A stretch of 64,000 nucleotides of DNA from Mesorhizobium sp. Lineage in GTDB: Bacteria > Pseudomonadota > Alphaproteobacteria > Rhizobiales > Rhizobiaceae. Position 1 is the first letter of the stretch; every line of letters starts with the position of its first letter. Shown piece by piece: positions 52,280-61,902 of the stretch. The translations under genes and the position numbers were made by a program. The DNA is taken from NCBI GenBank assembly GCA_004017275.1, contig SAKE01000002.1, positions 251,411 to 315,410 on the forward strand. Direction: 5' to 3'. The notes under the pieces were generated by a model. That model saw nothing but the letters and a program-made list of their open reading frames with translations. It had not been told where the DNA came from and searched no databases.

Positions 52280-53344
52280 ATGACCAAGCGCAAGAACGGG
52301 CTCACCTATGCCGAGGCTGGCGTCGATATCGATGCCGGCAATCTCATGGTCGAGAAGATCAAGCCGCTGGTGCGCGCGACGCGCCGGCCGGGCGCCGATG
52401 GTGAGATCGGTGGGTTTGGCGGCTTGTTCGACCTCAAGGCGGCCGGGTTTACCGATCCGGTGCTGGTGGCGGCAAATGACGGCGTCGGCACCAAGCTGAA
52501 GATCGCCATCGATGCCGGCAAGCACGACACGATCGGCATCGATCTCGTCGCCATGTGCGTCAACGACATCGTCGTGCAAGGTGCTGAACCGCTGTTCTTC
52601 CTCGACTATTTCGCCACCGGCAAACTCGATCCCGACCAGGGTGCCGCGATCGTCGGTGGCATTGCCGAGGGCTGCCGCCAGGCTGGCTGCGCGCTGATCG
52701 GCGGCGAGACGGCTGAGATGCCCGGCATGTATCACGGCAACGACTACGATCTTGCCGGCTTTGCGGTGGGTGCTGCCGAACGCGGCCAACTGCTGCCCAC
52801 CGACGACATCGTCGAGGGCGACGTGCTGCTTGGGCTTGCCTCCTCGGGCCTGCATTCGAACGGATTTTCGCTGGTGCGCCGCATCGTCGCCGTCAGCGGC
52901 CTGGCGTGGAGCGATCCGGCTCCGTTCAACGACGAGGCCACTCTTGCCGAGGCGCTGCTCGAGCCGACCCGCATCTACGTCAAGTCGATCCTCAAGGCGA
53001 TCCGCAACACGCATGGCATCAAGGCGCTCGCCCACATCACCGGCGGCGGCTTCCCGGAAAACATTCCGCGCGTGCTGCCCAAGGATTTTTCTGCCGAGCT
53101 CGACCTCGAGGCGATCGACGTCCCCCCCGTGTTCTCGTGGCTGGCCAAGGCCGGCGGCGTGGCGCCGGAAGAGATGATGCGCACTTTCAATTGCGGCATC
53201 GGCATGATTTTGGCGGTCGCGTCCGGCCAGGCAGCTCAGGTCGCCGCCGTGCTGCAGGAGGCCGGCGAGACCGTGACGCCGATCGGCCGCATCGTGCCGC
53301 GCCGCGACGCTGGCGTCATCTATCGAGGCTCGATCGGCCTATGA
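52280..53344 (+). CDS. purM: Phosphoribosylformylglycinamidine cyclo-ligase
   Basis: A 354-residue AIR synthetase for step five of purine synthesis. Features are [15 protein letters not shown], the ATP-binding [30 protein letters not shown], and the [11 protein letters not shown] loop. The ATG at 52280 starts [10 protein letters not shown], which matches the family; the frame is open to 52127. It overlaps purN by four bases, so a purMN operon is clear. The 270-base region upstream holds its promoter. Confidence 0.97.
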   Translation: MTKRKNGLTYAEAGVDIDAGNLMVEKIKPLVRATRRPGADGEIGGFGGLFDLKAAGFTDPVLVAANDGVGTKLKIAIDAGKHDTIGIDLVAMCVNDIVVQGAEPLFFLDYFATGKLDPDQGAAIVGGIAEGCRQAGCALIGGETAEMPGMYHGNDYDLAGFAVGAAERGQLLPTDDIVEGDVLLGLASSGLHSNGFSLVRRIVAVSGLAWSDPAPFNDEATLAEALLEPTRIYVKSILKAIRNTHGIKALAHITGGGFPENIPRVLPKDFSAELDLEAIDVPPVFSWLAKAGGVAPEEMMRTFNCGIGMILAVASGQAAQVAAVLQEAGETVTPIGRIVPRRDAGVIYRGSIGL

Positions 53345-54054
53345 GCGCGCAGAGGAAACGCACCGTTGTCCTGATTTCGGGGCGCGGCTCCAATATGACC
53401 GCGCTGATCGCGGCGGCCAGCGACCCGGCCTTCCCGGCCGAGATCGTCGGCGTCATTTCCGACAAGGCCGACGCTGCCGGCCTCGGCATCGCCAAGGCGC
53501 GTGGCATCGCCACACAGGTCATCTCGCGTGCCGACCATGGCAGCAAGCAGGCGCATGACGCCGCGATAGACGCAGCGCTCGCGGCCTTCAATGCCGAGAT
53601 TGTGGCGCTGGCTGGCTTCATGCGCATCCTCACCCCCGGCTTCGTCCAGAAATGGCAGGGCCGCATGATCAACATCCACCCTGCCCTGCTGCCCGCGTTC
53701 AAGGGGCTCGACACCCATGCGCGCGCATTGGCCGCCGGCATGCGCATCCATGGCTGCACCGTGCATTTCGTCACCTCCGAGATGGATGACGGCCCGATCA
53801 TCGCCCAGGCGGCCGTGCCGGTGATGGTCGGCGACACCGCGGATACATTGGCTGCCCGCGTGCTGAAGACCGAGCACCGGCTCTATCCACTGGCGCTGGG
53901 ACTGGTCGCCGAAGGCAAGGCGCGCATGGAGGCCGGCCGCACCGTGCTTGCCCACTTTGCCGACGATGCCGACAACGGCGCCTCGGTGGTGATGGCGCCC
54001 GACCCGCTGCGCGAGGAAGCCGACCTCGAGCATCTGGCGCGCATCACGCCTTGA
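53341..54054 (+). CDS. purN: Phosphoribosylglycinamide formyltransferase
   Basis: A 237-residue GAR transformylase that moves a formyl group from 10-formyl-tetrahydrofolate to GAR in step three of purine synthesis. Motifs are [26 protein letters not shown], the catalytic region [12 protein letters not shown] and [13 protein letters not shown]. The start ATG overlaps the purM stop (ATGA). Length is slightly above the E. coli form because of a C-terminal extension, usual for alphaproteobacteria. Confidence 0.97.
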   Translation: MSAQRKRTVVLISGRGSNMTALIAAASDPAFPAEIVGVISDKADAAGLGIAKARGIATQVISRADHGSKQAHDAAIDAALAAFNAEIVALAGFMRILTPGFVQKWQGRMINIHPALLPAFKGLDTHARALAAGMRIHGCTVHFVTSEMDDGPIIAQAAVPVMVGDTADTLAARVLKTEHRLYPLALGLVAEGKARMEAGRTVLAHFADDADNGASVVMAPDPLREEADLEHLARITP

Positions 54055-54066
54055 ACCCTTGAGGAC

Positions 54067-54085
54067 GGTAGCAAATATTGCTACC
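54067..54085. promoter_or_regulatory. Operator palindrome of the parDE module
   Basis: GGTAGCAA and TTGCTACC are perfect inverted halves around ATA, 21 bases ahead of the antitoxin start. It probably binds the antitoxin for autorepression and overlaps the likely promoter. Confidence 0.8.
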
Positions 54086-54106
54086 TTCTGCCAAGGAGAC
54101 AGTTCG

Positions 54107-54382
54107 ATGGCGACAGTCGAAAAAGTCAGCGTGGCGCTTTCCCCGGAATTGCTGGGGATGGTCAAGGAGGCCGTTGACAGCGGCCGCTATGGGTCTGCAA
54201 GCGAAGTGATCCGTGAAGCGCTACGCGAGTGGCAGTTGCGTCAGCCGCTTCGCGAGGCCGAAATGGAGCGATTGCGCAAGGCATGGACGGAGGGACTGGA
54301 GAGCGGCCCGTTCGCTGCTTTCGACATCGAGGATATCAAACGGAAGGCCCGCAGCCGGCTCGTCGACGCTGTGAAGAAATAG
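54107..54382 (+). CDS. parD: ParD-type antitoxin
   Basis: A 91-residue ribbon-helix-helix protein, starting MATVEKVSVALSPELLGMV with SGRYGSASEVIREALREW as the DNA-binding core. CAAGGAGA precedes the ATG. The C-terminal acidic part should neutralise the toxin. The upstream 19-base palindrome is its likely operator. The toxin gene follows after three bases. Confidence 0.93.
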   Translation: MATVEKVSVALSPELLGMVKEAVDSGRYGSASEVIREALREWQLRQPLREAEMERLRKAWTEGLESGPFAAFDIEDIKRKARSRLVDAVKK

Positions 54383-54385
54383 GCA

Positions 54386-54679
54386 GTGGCAGGCGTGCAG
54401 ATCATTCGCAGCCCGGCGGCGGAAAATGATCTTATCGACATCTGGCTCGCCATTGCCGAGCACAGCCCTCGTGCCGCCGATCATTTTCTGGATGCCATCG
54501 CCGAGCGCATCTTGCAGCTTGCCGTTTTTCCCGAGTCCGGCCCCCGAAGACCCGACATCGGCGCAGATACGCGAGCGCTGACCATCGGCAATTATCTAAT
54601 TCTTTATCGTCGCGCCGACGGCCGGATCGAAATTGTACGCATCGTGCATGGCGCGCGCGATGTGTCGACCTTGTTCTAG
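54386..54679 (+). CDS. parE: ParE-type toxin
   Basis: A 97-residue RelE/ParE-superfamily toxin, starting at a GTG. The core is SPAAENDLIDIWLAIAEHSP with a C-terminal GNYLILYRRADGRIEIVRIVHGARD beta-sheet region (family-typical R and H). ParE toxins inhibit DNA gyrase. The pair is a complete chromosomal type II module. Confidence 0.92.
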   Translation: MAGVQIIRSPAAENDLIDIWLAIAEHSPRAADHFLDAIAERILQLAVFPESGPRRPDIGADTRALTIGNYLILYRRADGRIEIVRIVHGARDVSTLF

Positions 54680-54689
54680 GATCCGGAGC

Positions 54690-55031
54690 ATGGATGTTTT
54701 CGATAGCGCGGTTCGAACAAAAGGTGATCTGGCCGGCGTCTTCGAATATAGTGAGGCCGGAGATCCGCAAATCGCGACGGCATATTTTTATCTCTATCGA
54801 GCCCAAGGCAACGCCCCAGGCTCAGTCGTTGATGCCATTCACATGCGATCGGGCGCCTGGGCCATCAGCGCGCCGGATATTGCCATTCGATGGGACAAGC
54901 GTGAGCGGCGCGTCGGGCTGTTTATCTTCGGTGCCCTGTCCGCAGCTTTCGATACCGAAGCCGGTACAAAGCATGGCGGCGGATATGGCAAAGACTTTCA
55001 TGCCGACATTCCTTGGTCGGAATCAAATTGA
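54690..55031 (+). CDS. Conserved hypothetical protein, 113 residues
   Basis: A short soluble protein starting MDVFDSAVRTKGDLAGVFEY, with CCGGAG ahead of the ATG at 54690. It appears beta-rich with a HGGGYGKDFHADIPW end. It shares its last base with the start of the SixA-like gene (TGATG), so the two are coupled. I cannot assign a function, but the association hints at a phosphatase partner. Confidence 0.7.
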   Translation: MDVFDSAVRTKGDLAGVFEYSEAGDPQIATAYFYLYRAQGNAPGSVVDAIHMRSGAWAISAPDIAIRWDKRERRVGLFIFGALSAAFDTEAGTKHGGGYGKDFHADIPWSESN

Positions 55032-55540
55032 TGAAGCAGCTGCTCCTCCTGCGCCACGCCAAGTCGAGTTGGGACGATCCTGATCTCAATGATTTCGACC
55101 GGCCTTTGGCCGAACGCGGAGTGAAGACAGCCCGGTTGATGGGCCGGGAACTTGCGGCGCGCGGCTGGCTACCGGACCTGGTGCTGGTGTCGGCGGCGCT
55201 GCGCACCCGCGACACCTGGCGGCTGGTGGCGGCTGAGCTATCCACGCATCCCCGGATCGCGTTCACCGAGGCGCTCTATGGTGCTTCAGCGAAGGACATT
55301 CTGAACCAGGTTCATCAAGCTGACCCGTCATGCGGCAGCTTGCTGGTCGTCGGCCACAATCCGGGCCTGGAAGATCTGGCTAAACAGCTTGCGGGATCGG
55401 GGTCGGAGCCCAAGGCGCGCAAGAGACTCGATGAAAAATTCCCCACGTCAGCCCTTGCGCGCTTCGTCTTCGAGGGCGACTGGCCGGGCCTGTCCGTCGC
55501 CCGACTGACGCATTGCCTGCGGCCGAAGGATCTGGGCTAG
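55031..55540 (+). CDS. sixA: SixA-type histidine phosphatase
   Basis: A 169-residue histidine-phosphatase superfamily protein. The catalytic RH pair is in LLLRHAKSSWDD; other motifs are DFDRPLAERG, VSAALRTRDTWRL and VVGHNPGLEDLA. SixA enzymes dephosphorylate phosphohistidine on signalling or PTS proteins. It begins inside the preceding stop codon. The hairpin terminator at 55611-55648 may end both this and the convergent transcript. Confidence 0.87.
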   Translation: MKQLLLLRHAKSSWDDPDLNDFDRPLAERGVKTARLMGRELAARGWLPDLVLVSAALRTRDTWRLVAAELSTHPRIAFTEALYGASAKDILNQVHQADPSCGSLLVVGHNPGLEDLAKQLAGSGSEPKARKRLDEKFPTSALARFVFEGDWPGLSVARLTHCLRPKDLG

Positions 55541-55610
55541 AATCGAGGCGCGGCAGGCCAAGCCAGCCATGCTGCGGACCCCCGGGCAATCCGGTGCCTA
55601 TCGCTCTGCG

Positions 55611-55648
55611 CAAAAAACAAGAGCGGCGGGCCAAGCCCACCGCTCTTT
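55611..55648 (-). terminator. Terminator between sixA and the DUF680 gene
   Basis: A stem of about 11 base pairs (GAGCGGTGGGC with GCCCGCCGCTC, one G-T pair) carries a TTG loop. Leftward it is followed by TTGTTTTTTG, a good T-tract; rightward by only CTTTGT. It therefore mainly ends the leftward DUF680 transcript. Confidence 0.85.
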
Positions 55649-55668
55649 GTAGTCAAGGCCTGCGTTGA

Positions 55669-55911
55669 TCAGCGGCCCCAGATGCCCTGGCCAGACTGAG
55701 CCGGCACCTTGGCATTGGCGTCGCCCTGTGCCTTCGAGGGCTTCAGGATCGAGCCGGTGTGCGAGGTGTCGAGGTTGAAAGTCGACTGGTTCGTAACCGA
55801 CTGGTTCGGAACCGGCTGGTTGGCATTGTAAGATCCATAGTTGTCGCTGCCGGCAAAGGCGCTGCCCGTGGCAACGAGAATGGCGGCGGCGGTGAGTGCG
55901 ATCTTGGTCAT
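55669..55911 (-). CDS. DUF680-type small exported protein
   Basis: An 80-residue protein with a signal peptide (KIALTAAAILVATGSAFA, cleavage before GSD). The mature part is Asn/Gln/Ser-rich (SYNANQPVPNQSVTNQST), typical of the DUF680 family that is abundant in Mesorhizobium. GGAGT precedes the ATG at 55911. Function is unknown. It has its own terminator. Confidence 0.83.
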   Translation of the reverse strand: MTKIALTAAAILVATGSAFAGSDNYGSYNANQPVPNQSVTNQSTFNLDTSHTGSILKPSKAQGDANAKVPAQSGQGIWGR

Positions 55912-56306
55912 TTTATTTACTCCAGTATTTCTTTGTTCTGTCCGTCTCGTGGCGTGCCCTTGGGAGGAATTTCGCGTCGCTCGGACCACGCCGAGATGGG
56001 TTTGCCCTGCCGCGGATTCCAATCACGAAGATGTTTCCTCGCGACCCGAATCCGGGTCTTGAAATTTGGCACAGGGTCTCGGCGGTAAAAGTTTTATGAT
56101 TATAAATCAGCCAGTTATCTAGGTTCACTCTTGAGCAGGCAATGCCTTAGCCAAGTCAGTGTTCACCATCTGCTACACAGTGCGTCAACAGAAATCGAAC
56201 CGAACGTTCGGTTTTGAGCTACTTATCCCTGCGGCGTTCTTTTTTACTGGAGCAAGGCGGACGAGATATGGATCCGACATCCAACCCGAGGACGACAAAC
56301 CGGCTG
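55912..56306. promoter_or_regulatory. Gene-poor region with a perfect 16-bp palindrome
   Basis: About 400 bases between the DUF680 start and the dapB stop. The perfect palindrome AACCGAACGTTCGGTT is at 56198-56213 and resembles TetR-family operators, yet no regulator gene or open frame with family features is beside it. The sequence near 56095-56130 is AT-rich and may carry the DUF680 promoter. No gene is convincing here. Confidence 0.5.
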
Positions 56307-57086
56307 CTATAACCCGGTCATGCCCAGCACGTCGCGCATGTCATATTCGCCGGGCGGGCGTCCCGCCACCCAGAGTGCGGCGGCGATGGCGCCGCGGGCG
56401 AACATGATGCGGTCGCCGGCCGCATGCGACAAGGTCACGGTCTCGCCCTCGGTGCAGAAGCTGACGCTGTGTTCGCCTATGATGCTGCCGCCCCGCATCA
56501 CCGCAAAACCGATCTCGCCGGCTCGTCGCGGGCCAGTGATGCCGTCGCGGACCCGCCTTGCGACCGCGTCCAGTTCGACCCCGCGTCCACCGGCAACGGC
56601 CTGCCCCAGCATCAGCGCCGTCCCCGATGGCGCATCGATCTTGTTGCGATGATGCGCCTCGACAATCTCGACATCCCAGCCGTCGGGATCGAGCGCCCGC
56701 GCCGCGCGCTCGACCAGTCCGATCAGCATGTTGAGCCCCAGCGAAAAGCTGCCGGAGCGCACGATGGGAACCGTTTTCGCGGCGTCGGCGATATCAGCTA
56801 ACTCAGCGGTACTGAAGCCCGTCGAGCCAATGACCAGGGCCGGACCGCCGCGCTCGGCGCAAGTCCTGGCCAGGTCAGCCGAGGCAGCCGGCGTGGTGAA
56901 ATCGACCACGACATCGGCCACGGCAAGCGCCTCGTCACGGCTCACCAACCCTTCGCCGACACTGCCCGGTCGGTGGAAGCGGGCGGCGAGCGCCAGCCGC
57001 GCATCGCCCCGCACAGCCTCCGCCATCTGGCGGCCCATGCGGCCCAGCGCGCCGGCGATGGCTATCCTGATCGGTGGTTGGGGCAT
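56307..57086 (-). CDS. dapB: 4-hydroxy-tetrahydrodipicolinate reductase
   Basis: A 259-residue enzyme of lysine and diaminopimelate synthesis. The NAD(P)-binding motif is [12 protein letters not shown], and the substrate signature [16 protein letters not shown] is intact. The start at 57086 ([10 protein letters not shown]) is where homology begins; the longer frame runs back into the helicase gene. It lies 17 bases after the helicase stop and may be cotranscribed with it. Confidence 0.96.
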   Translation of the reverse strand: MPQPPIRIAIAGALGRMGRQMAEAVRGDARLALAARFHRPGSVGEGLVSRDEALAVADVVVDFTTPAASADLARTCAERGGPALVIGSTGFSTAELADIADAAKTVPIVRSGSFSLGLNMLIGLVERAARALDPDGWDVEIVEAHHRNKIDAPSGTALMLGQAVAGGRGVELDAVARRVRDGITGPRRAGEIGFAVMRGGSIIGEHSVSFCTEGETVTLSHAAGDRIMFARGAIAAALWVAGRPPGEYDMRDVLGMTGL

Positions 57087-57103
57087 CGCGCTATCCCCAG
57101 CGG

Positions 57104-59197
57104 CTATTTCCACATGCCGCGCATGCGCGCGCCGATGTCGACGCGCACCTCCGGTCGGGCCGCCCTGCCCTGTGCCGCCTGCGCGCTCGGCCATGATACT
57201 TGCTGGAATGCGGCGAGGATCGAAGCCGGGATGAAGCGGGTGCGCGAGGCGTAGAGATGGCGATCGCCGCGCGCCGCCTGGCCGTGCGGAAAGAAGCGTT
57301 GCGGCATCACCAGGTTGAGATTGTCCTTGGCCCTGGTCATCGCCACGTAGAGCAGCCGGCGCTCCTCCTCGATGTCTTCCTTGGTGCCGACGCCGAGATC
57401 GGCCGGGATGCACCCATCGACTGTGTTGAGCACGAAGACATTCTTCCATTCCTGGCCCTTGGCGGAATGGATGGTCGACAGGATCAGATAGTCCTCGTCG
57501 CGATGCGGCGGCCCGGCCTGGTCGCTTGTGGCGTCCGGCGGATCGAGCGTCAGTTCGGTGAGGAAGCGTTCGCGCGAGGCATAGCCCGAACCGATCTGCT
57601 CGAGCTGCAACAGGTCGGCCCGACGCGTCGTTGCATCCTCGTGGATGCGCTCAAGATGCGGCTCGTACCACAGCCTGATCTGTTCGAGATCGGCCGGCCA
57701 TTTGGCGCCGGCGCGCAGGCCGGAATAGAGCGACACGAAGCCCGGCCAGTCATCCGCCGCGCGTTGCGGCGGGCGCCAGCCGGCCAGCCCCATCGCTTCA
57801 TCCAGCGCCGTCGTCATGGTCTCGACGATCTGCGCGGCGGCCGAAGGGCCGATGCCCGGCATCAGTTGCAGCACGCGGAAACCGGCGACGCGGTCGCGCG
57901 GGTTTTCGGCAAAGCGCAGCACCGCCAGCACGTCCTTGACGTGCGCGGCATCGAGGAATTTCAGGCCACCGAACTTGACGAACGGAATGTTGCGGCGCGT
58001 CAGTTCGATCTCCAGCGGCCCGCTGTGATGCGAGGCACGAAACAGCACCGCCTGCGATTTCAGCGCCGTGCCGGTCTCGCGCTCGGCCAGGATGGTGTCG
58101 CAGACGAAATTAGCCTGCTCAACTTCGTCGCGCACGGTCACCAGTCTCGGCCTGTCGCTGGATTTGCGCTCCGACCATAGGTTCTTGGTGAAGCGCTCCG
58201 AGGCCTCGCCGATCACCGCATTGGCGGCGGCCAGAATGGTTTCGGTGGAGCGGTAATTGCGCTCCAGCATCACCACATCGGCGGCTTGCGCGAACTGGTT
58301 GGGGAAGTCGAGGATGTTGCGCACCTCGGCGGCACGGAACGAATAGATCGATTGCGCATCGTCGCCGACCACCGTCAGCCCGGCGCCATCGGGTTTCAGC
58401 GCCATGAGGATCGAAGCCTGCAGGCGGTTTGTGTCCTGGTATTCGTCGACCAGCACATGGTCGAAACGTCCACCCAGATGCGCTGCTATTTCAGGCTCGG
58501 CCGCCATCTGCGCCCAATAGAGCAGCAAGTCGTCGTAATCGAGCACGTTTTGCGCCTGCTTTGCCTCGACATAACCGGCGAACAATTCTTTCAGTTGCTC
58601 CGCCCAGCCAGCGCACCAGGGAAAGGCGGACCCCAACACCTCGTTAAGCGGCGCCTGCGCGTTGACGGCGCGCGAATAGATGGCAAGGCAGGTGCCCTTG
58701 GTGGGGAAACGCGCTTCCGTCTTCGAGAAGCCGAGTTCGTGGCGGACCAGGTTCATCAGGTCGGCGGAATCCTCGCGGTCATGGATGGTGAAGGCCGGGT
58801 CGAGGCCGATCTCCAACGCATAGTCGCGCAGCAGCCGCGCACCGATGCCGTGAAACGTACCGGCCCAGGTCAGTGCATCGGTGATCACCGCGGCGTCGCG
58901 GCCGAGCACCTCGCCGGCAATGCGCTCGACGCGCCTGGCCATTTCGGACGCGGCGCGGCGCGAAAAGGTCATCAGCAGGATGCGGCGCGGGTCAGCCCCC
59001 TTGACGACCAGATGGGCGACACGGTGAGCCAGCGTGTTGGTCTTGCCAGATCCGGCGCCGGCAATGACCAACAACGGGCCGGCGATCTTGCCGTCGCCAT
59101 GCTCGACGGCCATGCGCTGGGCATCGTTCAGCCGAGCGAGATAGGCTGGCTGGACGGTCGGTTCCCGAAAGGTCGAATCAGCGGCGGCGAGGTTCAT
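57104..59197 (-). CDS. UvrD/PcrA-like ATP-dependent DNA helicase
   Basis: A 697-residue superfamily 1A helicase. Motifs in order: Walker A in [14 protein letters not shown] (about 46-60), [10 protein letters not shown], Walker B in [11 protein letters not shown] (about 250), [33 protein letters not shown] and the final [16 protein letters not shown]. It is shorter than UvrD and lacks the long C-terminal region, nearer to UvrD-like proteins often called UvrD2 or Rep-like. It probably unwinds DNA in repair or replication restart. dapB follows it closely. Confidence 0.93.
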   Translation of the reverse strand: MNLAAADSTFREPTVQPAYLARLNDAQRMAVEHGDGKIAGPLLVIAGAGSGKTNTLAHRVAHLVVKGADPRRILLMTFSRRAASEMARRVERIAGEVLGRDAAVITDALTWAGTFHGIGARLLRDYALEIGLDPAFTIHDREDSADLMNLVRHELGFSKTEARFPTKGTCLAIYSRAVNAQAPLNEVLGSAFPWCAGWAEQLKELFAGYVEAKQAQNVLDYDDLLLYWAQMAAEPEIAAHLGGRFDHVLVDEYQDTNRLQASILMALKPDGAGLTVVGDDAQSIYSFRAAEVRNILDFPNQFAQAADVVMLERNYRSTETILAAANAVIGEASERFTKNLWSERKSSDRPRLVTVRDEVEQANFVCDTILAERETGTALKSQAVLFRASHHSGPLEIELTRRNIPFVKFGGLKFLDAAHVKDVLAVLRFAENPRDRVAGFRVLQLMPGIGPSAAAQIVETMTTALDEAMGLAGWRPPQRAADDWPGFVSLYSGLRAGAKWPADLEQIRLWYEPHLERIHEDATTRRADLLQLEQIGSGYASRERFLTELTLDPPDATSDQAGPPHRDEDYLILSTIHSAKGQEWKNVFVLNTVDGCIPADLGVGTKEDIEEERRLLYVAMTRAKDNLNLVMPQRFFPHGQAARGDRHLYASRTRFIPASILAAFQQVSWPSAQAAQGRAARPEVRVDIGARMRGMWK

Positions 59198-59286
59198 CGC
59201 CCATCAAGCATCGTTTCTGCTTTGTTCGCAATGTCGATGCGCGGATGACCTCGTGCCCGATAGGCCGAAGCGCGACGTCCGTGTCT

Positions 59287-59460
59287 TTAGCGTTGGGGAT
59301 CGACGCCCATCGCGGCCGACTGTCGGCGCAAGGTCTCACGATCATGTTGCGACGGCGGCAATAGCAAGGGGTCGACTGTATCGGGCACGTCCTCGACCAT
59401 CTTCCTGGCGATGCGATAGGCGACATAGGCCAAAGCGCCGGCGACTAGCAGACGAAACAT
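59287..59460 (-). CDS. Small single-helix membrane protein, 57 residues
   Basis: The protein starts MFRLLVAGALAYVAYRIARK, one membrane helix followed by a short hydrophilic tail. The ATG is at 59458-59460 with a distant GGAG. A GGAAC-N15-CGGTT sequence about 30 bases upstream is similar to, but not the same as, an EcfG promoter. The longer frame begins at 59505. I do not recognise the family. Confidence 0.6.
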   Translation of the reverse strand: MFRLLVAGALAYVAYRIARKMVEDVPDTVDPLLLPPSQHDRETLRRQSAAMGVDPQR

Positions 59461-59748
59461 GGCTGCAGCACTCCGTTGGAATAGGACCAACCGAGGAAAC
59501 GGCATTTGGTTCCCTGCCGACTGTCGCGACAGCGTGGCAAGAGATCGAAGGGCGGCTATAGCTTCGCTAAAGCCGACGCAATGTATTCCTCGATACGTTT
59601 TTGGGGAAGAAGGCCGGCGCCGCTTGGGAGGAGAATGAAGCGCCGGCCAAGCGGATAATCAGGTCCGCCGCACAGCAGAACTTAGCTGAGTCTTTCCCTT
59701 GCGTCATCGGGCGATTGTCTTCGTTAAAAGCGTACCCTCGCCGGCTCA

Positions 59749-60552
59749 TCACACGCGTGTCTTGACCATCATCCCGGCAATCTCCTTGAGGAGTTTTGCC
59801 GCTACGCCGGCGGTAAGGTTGGCAACGTCGCGAGACGGGTTTAATTCAACGATATCAGCGGCCACGATCGGCTGGTTGACTGACTGAATCAGGTTGATGA
59901 CCTGACGAACGGTCAGGCCGCCGGGTTCACGATGCGAGACCCCTGGCGCAAAAGCCGGGTCGAGCCCGTCGAGATCCATCGAGACATAGACCGGCGTCGT
60001 GAGGTCGAGCCGCAGATCATCGCTGAACAGCGCGGCCTCGATCACCTCGACACCGAACCGCTTGAACTGGTCACGATGATGGTCGTTGACGGTGCGCAAT
60101 CCGACCTGGATGAGGCGGTCGGCAAGCCTCTCCTCCATAATGCGTGCAAAGGGCGAGGTGTGGGAGCGCGGATTGCCCTGATAGGCATCATACATGTCGG
60201 GGTGCGCGTCGATGTGCAAAATGGTCAGGCTGGACTGCCGGCGGCGCACCGCGCGCAGTACAGGCCACGAGATGGCATGGTCGCCGCCGAGGCAGATCAG
60301 CGGATCGCCTGTTTCCAGCACGCGCCCGACCTCGTCTTCGATCAAATCCCATGGATCGGCGGCGGCGTCGAAACGGATGTCGCCGTGATCGACCAGCCTG
60401 TCCGTCAGGTCGAAACCGGTTTCGCTCCACATGCTGTAGGCATCGCAGAACAATTCGGGACGGATATGTGCGGGGGCAAGCGCCGCCCCCTTGGCGAAGG
60501 ACGAGTTGTCGTCGTGGGGAATTCCCAGAAGTGAAATCCTGGTCATCGGCAT
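59749..60552 (-). CDS. Ureohydrolase (arginase/agmatinase family)
   Basis: A 267-residue manganese hydrolase that releases urea from arginine, agmatine or a related guanidino compound. Metal ligands are visible in GGDHAIS (about residue 98), HIDAHPDMYD (about 120) and SMDLDGLDPA (about 212). GGAG five bases upstream supports the ATG at 60552 over those at 60546 and 60576. It follows the M20 and diaminopropionate-lyase genes and may belong to the same nitrogen-catabolic unit, although a repeat-containing gap lies between. True substrate is uncertain. Confidence 0.88.
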   Translation of the reverse strand: MPMTRISLLGIPHDDNSSFAKGAALAPAHIRPELFCDAYSMWSETGFDLTDRLVDHGDIRFDAAADPWDLIEDEVGRVLETGDPLICLGGDHAISWPVLRAVRRRQSSLTILHIDAHPDMYDAYQGNPRSHTSPFARIMEERLADRLIQVGLRTVNDHHRDQFKRFGVEVIEAALFSDDLRLDLTTPVYVSMDLDGLDPAFAPGVSHREPGGLTVRQVINLIQSVNQPIVAADIVELNPSRDVANLTAGVAAKLLKEIAGMMVKTRV

Positions 60553-60572
60553 CCGATCTCCGTCAATGGGGG

Positions 60573-60630
60573 TCAATAAGAACTGGGGGAGTTCAATAAA
60601 AACTGGCGGAGTTCAATAAACCCGGGAGTT
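60573..60630. repeat. Tandem 20-bp repeat in the ureohydrolase leader
   Basis: Two full units (60573-60592 and 60593-60612) share TCAATAA, AACTGG and GGAGT; a third partial unit starts TCAATAAAC. The units differ at two positions. The repeat lies between the M20 hydrolase stop and the ureohydrolase start and would be transcribed into the leader of the latter. Confidence 0.85.
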
Positions 60631-60690
60631 GGCTGCCGATAGCGATGGTGTTTGGGCCAGCGACGAGCACGGCCGGCGGTCACGCCACGA

Positions 60691-61857
60691 TCATCTCCCG
60701 GCTTCGAGCCTTTGCCTGACCACGGCGACATGGAAATTCGTGCCGAACAACAGCCCGTCATCGTTGAAGTCGTAGCTGGAATTGTGCAGCGGCGCCGAAG
60801 CCTCGCCATTGCCGAGGAAGACGAAGCAGCCCGGCACATGGTCGAGGAAGCGAGCGAAATCCTCGGAGGCGGTCATCGGCTCGCGGGCGACAGCGATGTT
60901 GCCAGGCTCGAAGACGCCTCTTGCGGCCGCGAACGCGGCATCGACCAGTTCGGCATCATTGCGCAACGGCACGAACTCCCTGCTGTACTTGACCTCGGCG
61001 GTGACATTGTAGGCGGCGGCGGTGCCTTCGGCGATGATGCGCATCTGCCGCTCGATCTCGGCGCTGACCTCGGGGCGGAAGCTGCGCGCATCGCCGAGAA
61101 TGCGGGCAAGACCGGGCAGAGCGTTGCGGGTGCCGTCGGTGATCAGCTCGGTCACCGAAACCACCGATATGTCGGCCGGGCTCAGCCGACGCGAGACGAT
61201 GGTCTGCAGATTGGTGACCAGCGCGCAGGCGGCGACCAGCGTTTCGTTGCCCGCATGCGGCCGCGCGGCATGGCCACCGAGCCCTTTGAGCACGATCTCG
61301 AAGTTGTCCTCGGCCGACATGACCGGCCCGGAACGCGTTTCAAAATGCCCGACCGGCAGGCCGGGCATGTTGTGCAGGCCAAATATCTCGTCGAAGGGAA
61401 AGCGCTGCATCAGCCCATCGTCGAGCATGGCGAGCGCGCCCCTGCCCCATTCCTCGGCCGGCTGGAAGATGAAACGCACGGTGCCGTCGAAACCGCCCTC
61501 GCCGGCCAGCAGCTTTGCCGCGCCGAGCAGCATGGTGGTGTGGCCGTCATGGCCGCAGGCATGCATGATGCCGGGATTGCCGGAACGGTAGGGTGCGTCC
61601 GACTGTTCGGTGATGCCCAGCGCATCCATGTCGGCCCTGAGCGCAATCGCCCGGTTGCCGCTGCCGCGCCTCAGCGTGCCGACGACGCCGGTGCCGCCGA
61701 CACCTTCGGTGACATCGTCGAGGCCGAACTCACGCAGTTTGGCGGCGACGAAGGCGGCGGTACGCTTCTCCTCGAAACCGAATTCGGGATGCGCGTGCAG
61801 ATCGCGCCGCCAGACAGTCATCTCCCGCTTCAGCGCGTCACTTTCGAAGTCAGCCAT
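60691..61857 (-). CDS. M20-family amidohydrolase
   Basis: A 388-residue metal-dependent hydrolase of the hippurate/N-acyl-amino-acid type. Key segments are DLHAHPEFGFEEK, HACGHDGHTTMLLG and IFQPAEEWGRGALAML, which hold zinc ligands and the catalytic Glu. AGGAGG precedes the ATG at 61857; the frame is open to 61902. It follows the diaminopropionate ammonia-lyase gene by 45 bases, the same neighbours as ygeX-ygeY in E. coli. It probably frees an amino acid from an N-acyl precursor. Confidence 0.92.
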   Translation of the reverse strand: MADFESDALKREMTVWRRDLHAHPEFGFEEKRTAAFVAAKLREFGLDDVTEGVGGTGVVGTLRRGSGNRAIALRADMDALGITEQSDAPYRSGNPGIMHACGHDGHTTMLLGAAKLLAGEGGFDGTVRFIFQPAEEWGRGALAMLDDGLMQRFPFDEIFGLHNMPGLPVGHFETRSGPVMSAEDNFEIVLKGLGGHAARPHAGNETLVAACALVTNLQTIVSRRLSPADISVVSVTELITDGTRNALPGLARILGDARSFRPEVSAEIERQMRIIAEGTAAAYNVTAEVKYSREFVPLRNDAELVDAAFAAARGVFEPGNIAVAREPMTASEDFARFLDHVPGCFVFLGNGEASAPLHNSSYDFNDDGLLFGTNFHVAVVRQRLEAGR

Positions 61858-61902
61858 TTCGCCTCCTGGATGGACTGTCGTTGAAACGATCCATGGCCGC
61901 AA

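Noticed and set aside
56159..56407. A small rightward gene over the orphan palindrome.
   Set aside because: No ribosome-binding site or family features, and its 3' part overlaps dapB on the other strand.
59612..59648. Terminator after the ureohydrolase gene (GGCCGGCGC and its complement).
   Set aside because: The loop is 19 bases and no T-tract follows on either strand.
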